The notes beneath the pieces are model-generated. The model worked only from the letters and a program-made list of their open reading frames with translations. It was not told where the DNA came from and did no database searches. A program made the translations under genes and the position numbers. A DNA stretch of 36,045 nucleotides, taken from positions 1 through 36,045 of the forward strand of contig NZ_JAHFUW010000051.1 of assembly GCF_023264855.1 (NCBI RefSeq). The letters are read 5' to 3'. How positions within the stretch are numbered: position 1 is the first letter of the stretch; every line of letters starts with the position of its first letter. This document shows positions 27,186-36,045 of the stretch, piece by piece. The stretch is from Herbiconiux sp. Lineage in GTDB: Bacteria > Actinomycetota > Actinomycetes > Actinomycetales > Microbacteriaceae.

Positions 27186-28408
27186 CCGCCACCACTTCTC
27201 TCCGCGACGAGGCCGGCCCGTTCTTCGGCGACTTCGGCGGACGATTCATGCCCGAGTCGCTGATCGCGGCCCTCGACGAGCTCGACGCCGCCTACCAGCT
27301 GGCCAAGGCCGACCCCGAGTTCCACCGCGAGCTCGCCGAGCTCGGCCGCACCTACACGGGCCGGCCCTCGATCATCACCGAGGTACCGCGTTTCGCGAAG
27401 CACGCCGGGGGAGCGCGCATCCTGCTGAAGCGCGAAGACCTCAACCACACCGGCTCGCACAAGATCAACAACGTGCTCGGGCAGGCCCTGCTGGCCAAGC
27501 GGATCGGCAAGAACCGGCTGATCGCCGAGACCGGAGCCGGCCAGCACGGTGTCGCCACGGCGACCGCGGCCGCCCTCTTCGGCATGGAGTGCGTCGTCTA
27601 CATGGGCGAGGTCGACACCGAGCGCCAGGCCCTGAACGTGGCCCGGATGCGCCTGCTCGGCGCCGAGGTCATCCCGGTCACCAGCGGCACCCGCACCCTG
27701 AAGGACGCGCTCAACGAGGCCTTCCGCGACTGGGTGGCGAACGTGGAGAGCACGCACTACCTGCTCGGCACCGTCGCGGGCCCGCATCCGTTCCCCGTGA
27801 TGGTGCGCGACTTCGTCAAGGTCATCGGCGAGGAGGCGCGCCAGCAGGTCATCGACCTGACCGGTGCGCTCCCGGATGCCGTCACGGCCTGCGTGGGCGG
27901 CGGATCGAACGCGATCGGCATCTTCCACGCCTTCCTCGACGACGCCTCGGTGGGCCTCTACGGCTACGAAGCCGCCGGCGACGGCGTCGACACGCTGAAA
28001 CACGCGGCCACCATCACGATGGGCCGGCCCGGCGTGCTGCACGGCTCGCGCAGCATGATGCTGCAAGACGACGACGGCCAGACCCTCGACTCCCACTCGA
28101 TCTCGGCGGGCCTGGACTACCCGGGCGTCGGGCCCGAGCACGCCTGGCTCTCCTCGATCGGCCGGGCGAACTACCGCCCGATCACCGATGAGGCCGCGAT
28201 GGCCGCGTTCCGCCTGCTCTGCACCACGGAGGGCATCATCCCCGCCATCGAGTCGGCGCACGCCCTCGCCGGCACTCTCGAGCTCGGCCGTGAGCTGGGG
28301 CCGGATGCCACCATCCTGGTCAATCTCTCGGGCCGGGGAGACAAAGACGTGGAGACCGCCGGACGCTACTTCGACGTGCTCGACGAGCAGGGGAACATCA
28401 CCGCATGA
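27182..28408 (+). CDS. trpB: Tryptophan synthase beta chain
   Basis: TrpB joins indole and serine to tryptophan with pyridoxal phosphate. The 408-residue product is the standard TrpB1 type. The PLP-binding Lys94 lies in [24 protein letters not shown] starts at 118 and binds the substrate carboxylate, and [10 protein letters not shown] at 237-246 holds the cofactor phosphate. ATGA overlaps on both sides tie it to trpC and trpA, consistent with equimolar synthesis of the alpha-beta complex. Confidence 0.97.
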   Translation: MTATTSLRDEAGPFFGDFGGRFMPESLIAALDELDAAYQLAKADPEFHRELAELGRTYTGRPSIITEVPRFAKHAGGARILLKREDLNHTGSHKINNVLGQALLAKRIGKNRLIAETGAGQHGVATATAAALFGMECVVYMGEVDTERQALNVARMRLLGAEVIPVTSGTRTLKDALNEAFRDWVANVESTHYLLGTVAGPHPFPVMVRDFVKVIGEEARQQVIDLTGALPDAVTACVGGGSNAIGIFHAFLDDASVGLYGYEAAGDGVDTLKHAATITMGRPGVLHGSRSMMLQDDDGQTLDSHSISAGLDYPGVGPEHAWLSSIGRANYRPITDEAAMAAFRLLCTTEGIIPAIESAHALAGTLELGRELGPDATILVNLSGRGDKDVETAGRYFDVLDEQGNITA

Positions 28409-29223
28409 CCGACGTGCAGACTCCGAGCCGGCCTCTCGCCGCCTCGCCCGTGGCCTCCGCCATCGCGACGGCCAACACCGACCGCGCCGGTGCCCTCGTG
28501 GGCTACCTGCCCGTGGGCTTCCCCGACCTCGACACCAGCATCGACGCGGCCGTGGCCCTGGTCGAGAACGGCGTCGACGTGCTCGAGCTCGGCCTGCCCT
28601 ACTCCGACCCCGTGATGGACGGGCCGGTCATCCAGGCCGCGACGGTCAAGGCGCTGGAGGGCGGCATCCGTCTGAAGGACGCCTTCACGGCCGTGGAGCG
28701 CATCCGGGCCCGGGTGGATGCTCCGGTGCTGCTCATGACGTACTGGAACCCGGTGCTGCAGTACGGTGTCGACCGTTTCGCCGACGACCTCGTGTCGGCC
28801 GGCGGCGCAGGCCTGATCACCCCCGACCTCACGGTCGACTCCGGCGCCGACTGGCTCGCCGCGAGCGACCGCACGGGCCTGGATCGGGTCTTCCTGGCCG
28901 CCCCCACCTCCACCGACGAGCGACTGCGCCTGGCGATCGAGAACAGCCGCGGATTCGTGTACACCGTCTCCACGATGGGCATCACCGGTGCCCGGGCCGA
29001 CCTCGACGCCGCCGCCCGCAGCCTCGTGGCGCGCCTGCGCGAGCAGGGCGGCGACAGCCTGTGCGTCGGCATCGGCATCTCGACCGCCGAGCAGATCGCC
29101 GAGATCCTGGGCTACGCCGACGGCGCCATCGTCGGGTCCGCCCTGGTGAAGGCCCTCTCCGACGGAGGTGTCCCGGCCGTCGGCCGGCTCGCCGCCGAAC
29201 TCGCCGCCGGCACCCGCCGCTGA
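28405..29223 (+). CDS. trpA: Tryptophan synthase alpha chain
   Basis: TrpA cleaves indole-3-glycerol phosphate and channels indole to TrpB. The 272-residue TIM barrel carries the catalytic Glu61 in [11 protein letters not shown] and Asp72 in VMDGP, plus [21 protein letters not shown] and VGIGIST. The first 25 residues are a variable polar extension. The ATG overlaps the trpB stop. A weak hairpin follows the stop, and the next gene has its own leader, so this is the end of the trp unit. Confidence 0.97.
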   Translation: MTDVQTPSRPLAASPVASAIATANTDRAGALVGYLPVGFPDLDTSIDAAVALVENGVDVLELGLPYSDPVMDGPVIQAATVKALEGGIRLKDAFTAVERIRARVDAPVLLMTYWNPVLQYGVDRFADDLVSAGGAGLITPDLTVDSGADWLAASDRTGLDRVFLAAPTSTDERLRLAIENSRGFVYTVSTMGITGARADLDAAARSLVARLREQGGDSLCVGIGISTAEQIAEILGYADGAIVGSALVKALSDGGVPAVGRLAAELAAGTRR

Positions 29224-29225
29224 GA

Positions 29226-29243
29226 ACCGCCCGGTGAGGCGGT
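29226..29243 (+). terminator. Weak hairpin after trpA
   Basis: ACCGCC at 29226-29231 pairs with GGCGGT at 29238-29243 around a six-base loop, starting two bases after the trpA stop. There is no T tract. It may mark the end of the trp transcript but is weak as an intrinsic terminator. Confidence 0.4.
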
Positions 29244-29279
29244 CAGGGTCGCCGTAACCGCGGATGCCGCCCGCTGAGG

Positions 29280-29285
29280 TAGAAT
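29280..29285 (+). promoter_or_regulatory. Candidate gltBD promoter (-10)
   Basis: TAGAAT at 29280-29285 is a strong TAnnnT -10 in the 193-base gap before gltB. It predicts a start near 29292 and a leader of about 125 bases, the longest in the window. No clear -35 is present, so an activator may be needed. The rest of the gap, 29292-29416, has no recognised riboswitch; a 10-codon frame opens at GTG 29307 and a TGGG/CCCA hairpin lies near 29366-29383. Confidence 0.5.
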
Positions 29286-29416
29286 CGACCGACCCGAGCG
29301 CCACAAGTGAAATCGGTGCGCATTCCCTCGTCCGCGTAGATCAGCAGCGGAATTCCTGATAGTCATGGGCCATCGATGTCCCAGTTCCCTTAGAAACACG
29401 CAGAGGACGGTTCTCC

Positions 29417-35486
<6,070 letters not shown>

Positions 35487-35492
35487 TAGCCT
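35487..35492 (+). promoter_or_regulatory. Possible -10 element for pyk
   Basis: TAGCCT at 35487-35492 follows the gltD stop directly and fits TAnnnT, giving a leader of about 75 bases before pyk. No good -35 is visible. The leader also contains an out-of-frame ATG at 35537 that overlaps the pyk start. Confidence 0.4.
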
Positions 35493-35573
35493 CCCAACCG
35501 AATTCATCCTGAACCTCCTCCCACCACCACCACACCATGCGCCTCGGCGCAGATTTCGGAGCAGTACACACTG

Positions 35574-36045
35574 ATGAGACGCGCGAAGATCGTCGCAACA
35601 CTCGGGCCGGCGACGTCGACCTACGAAACCATCCGGGCCATCATCGACGCGGGCGTCGACGTCGCGCGGATGAACCTCAGCCACGGCAGCTACGACGTGC
35701 ACGAGGCCGTCTACCGCAACGTGCGCCAGGCGGCGGACGACTCCGGCCGCGCCGTGGCCGTGCTGGTCGACCTGCAGGGCCCGAAGATCCGGCTCGGCAA
35801 GTTCGAGAACGGCCCCTACGACCTCGCCGAGGGTGACATCTTCAAGATCACCATCGACGATATCATCGGCAACAAGGAGATCTCCTCCACCACCTACAAG
35901 GGCCTGCCCGACGACGTCGCTCCTGGCGACCCGCTGCTGATCGACGACGGCAAGGTGGGGCTCCGCGTGCTGGAGACCGACGGCACCGTCGTCACGACGC
36001 GCGTCGAGGTCCCCGGTGCGGTGTCGAACAACAAGGGCATCAACC
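35574..36045 (+). CDS. pyk: Pyruvate kinase, N-terminal part (cut by window end)
   Basis: Pyruvate kinase converts phosphoenolpyruvate and ADP to pyruvate and ATP. About 157 codons are visible before the window ends; the full protein should be about 470-490 residues. The frame opens MRRAKIVATLGPAT, a typical Pyk start, and continues with VARMNLSHGSYDVH, LVDLQGPKIRLGKF and LLIDDGKVGLRV, which are substrate and metal-binding segments of the A and B domains. A GGAG at 35558-35561 stands 12 bases before the ATG, a loose spacing. The effector-binding C-terminal domain lies outside the window. Confidence 0.95.
   Translation, partial: MRRAKIVATLGPATSTYETIRAIIDAGVDVARMNLSHGSYDVHEAVYRNVRQAADDSGRAVAVLVDLQGPKIRLGKFENGPYDLAEGDIFKITIDDIIGNKEISSTTYKGLPDDVAPGDPLLIDDGKVGLRVLETDGTVVTTRVEVPGAVSNNKGIN

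Noticed and set aside
35537-35836. An ATG in the pyk leader with a 99-codon frame.
   Set aside because: The frame is a shadow of pyk. It could act as an upstream start, but there is no good ribosome binding site in front of it.

Overview
The window is a 36 kb piece of a high-GC, Gram-positive chromosome. I place it in the Actinobacteria, most likely the family Microbacteriaceae (order Micrococcales). The grounds are its very GC-rich codon use, GTG and TTG starts, an mIHF-type nucleoid domain, a PriA-like protein without helicase motifs, the actinobacterial trpE / Trp-associated membrane protein / small HGxxPAAW-like protein order, and many GGATGC/GCATCC words. The family is an inference; the phylum is nearly certain. 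Almost everything is core biosynthesis and information processing on the + strand. Only one gene, at 19520-19924, lies on the - strand. No gene-free stretch exceeds 300 bases, and I saw no tRNA, rRNA, CRISPR array, insertion sequence or prophage.

Layout. (1) 1-983: efp and nusB, closed by a hairpin at 1000-1045. (2) 1156-2154: a predicted lipoprotein of unknown function. (3) 2178-11968: a pyrimidine operon, pyrR-pyrB-pyrC-membrane protein-carA-carB-pyrF, running into a gene that fuses an mIHF nucleoid domain to guanylate kinase. Every junction in this block is a stop/start overlap, and a PyrR-binding stem-loop covers the pyrR ribosome binding site. (4) 11976-19505: rpoZ, coaBC, metK, the helicase-like priA, fmt and rsmB. 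(5) 19520-20706: an accessory pocket with an unrecognised - strand gene, a perfect DnaA-box-like 9-mer and a FitA/FitB (VapBC-type) toxin-antitoxin pair. (6) 20747-23714: rpe, hisE, hisG, hisF and hisI; rpe and hisE look leaderless. (7) 23753-29223: trpE, two membrane proteins, trpC, trpB and trpA. (8) 29280-35486: gltB and gltD behind a leader of about 125 bases. (9) 35574-36045: the start of pyk, cut by the window edge.

How the genes fit together. The pyr block makes carbamoyl phosphate, dihydroorotate and UMP; pyrD and pyrE are not here. The adjoining gmk, rpoZ, coaBC, metK, fmt and rsmB serve GTP supply, transcription, CoA, SAM and translation. Histidine synthesis uses PRPP and Rpe supplies pentose phosphate, which suits their adjacency. 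The trp genes consume PRPP, glutamine and serine, and glutamate synthase and pyruvate kinase follow. trpD, trpG, trpF and hisA are absent from the window; in actinobacteria the last two are usually replaced by one bifunctional isomerase encoded elsewhere.

The most notable points are the mIHF-guanylate kinase fusion with a possible internal start, the PyrR leader, the repeat-bearing insertion in PriA, the tandem duplication in the GltB propeptide, and the accessory pocket with its lone DnaA box.
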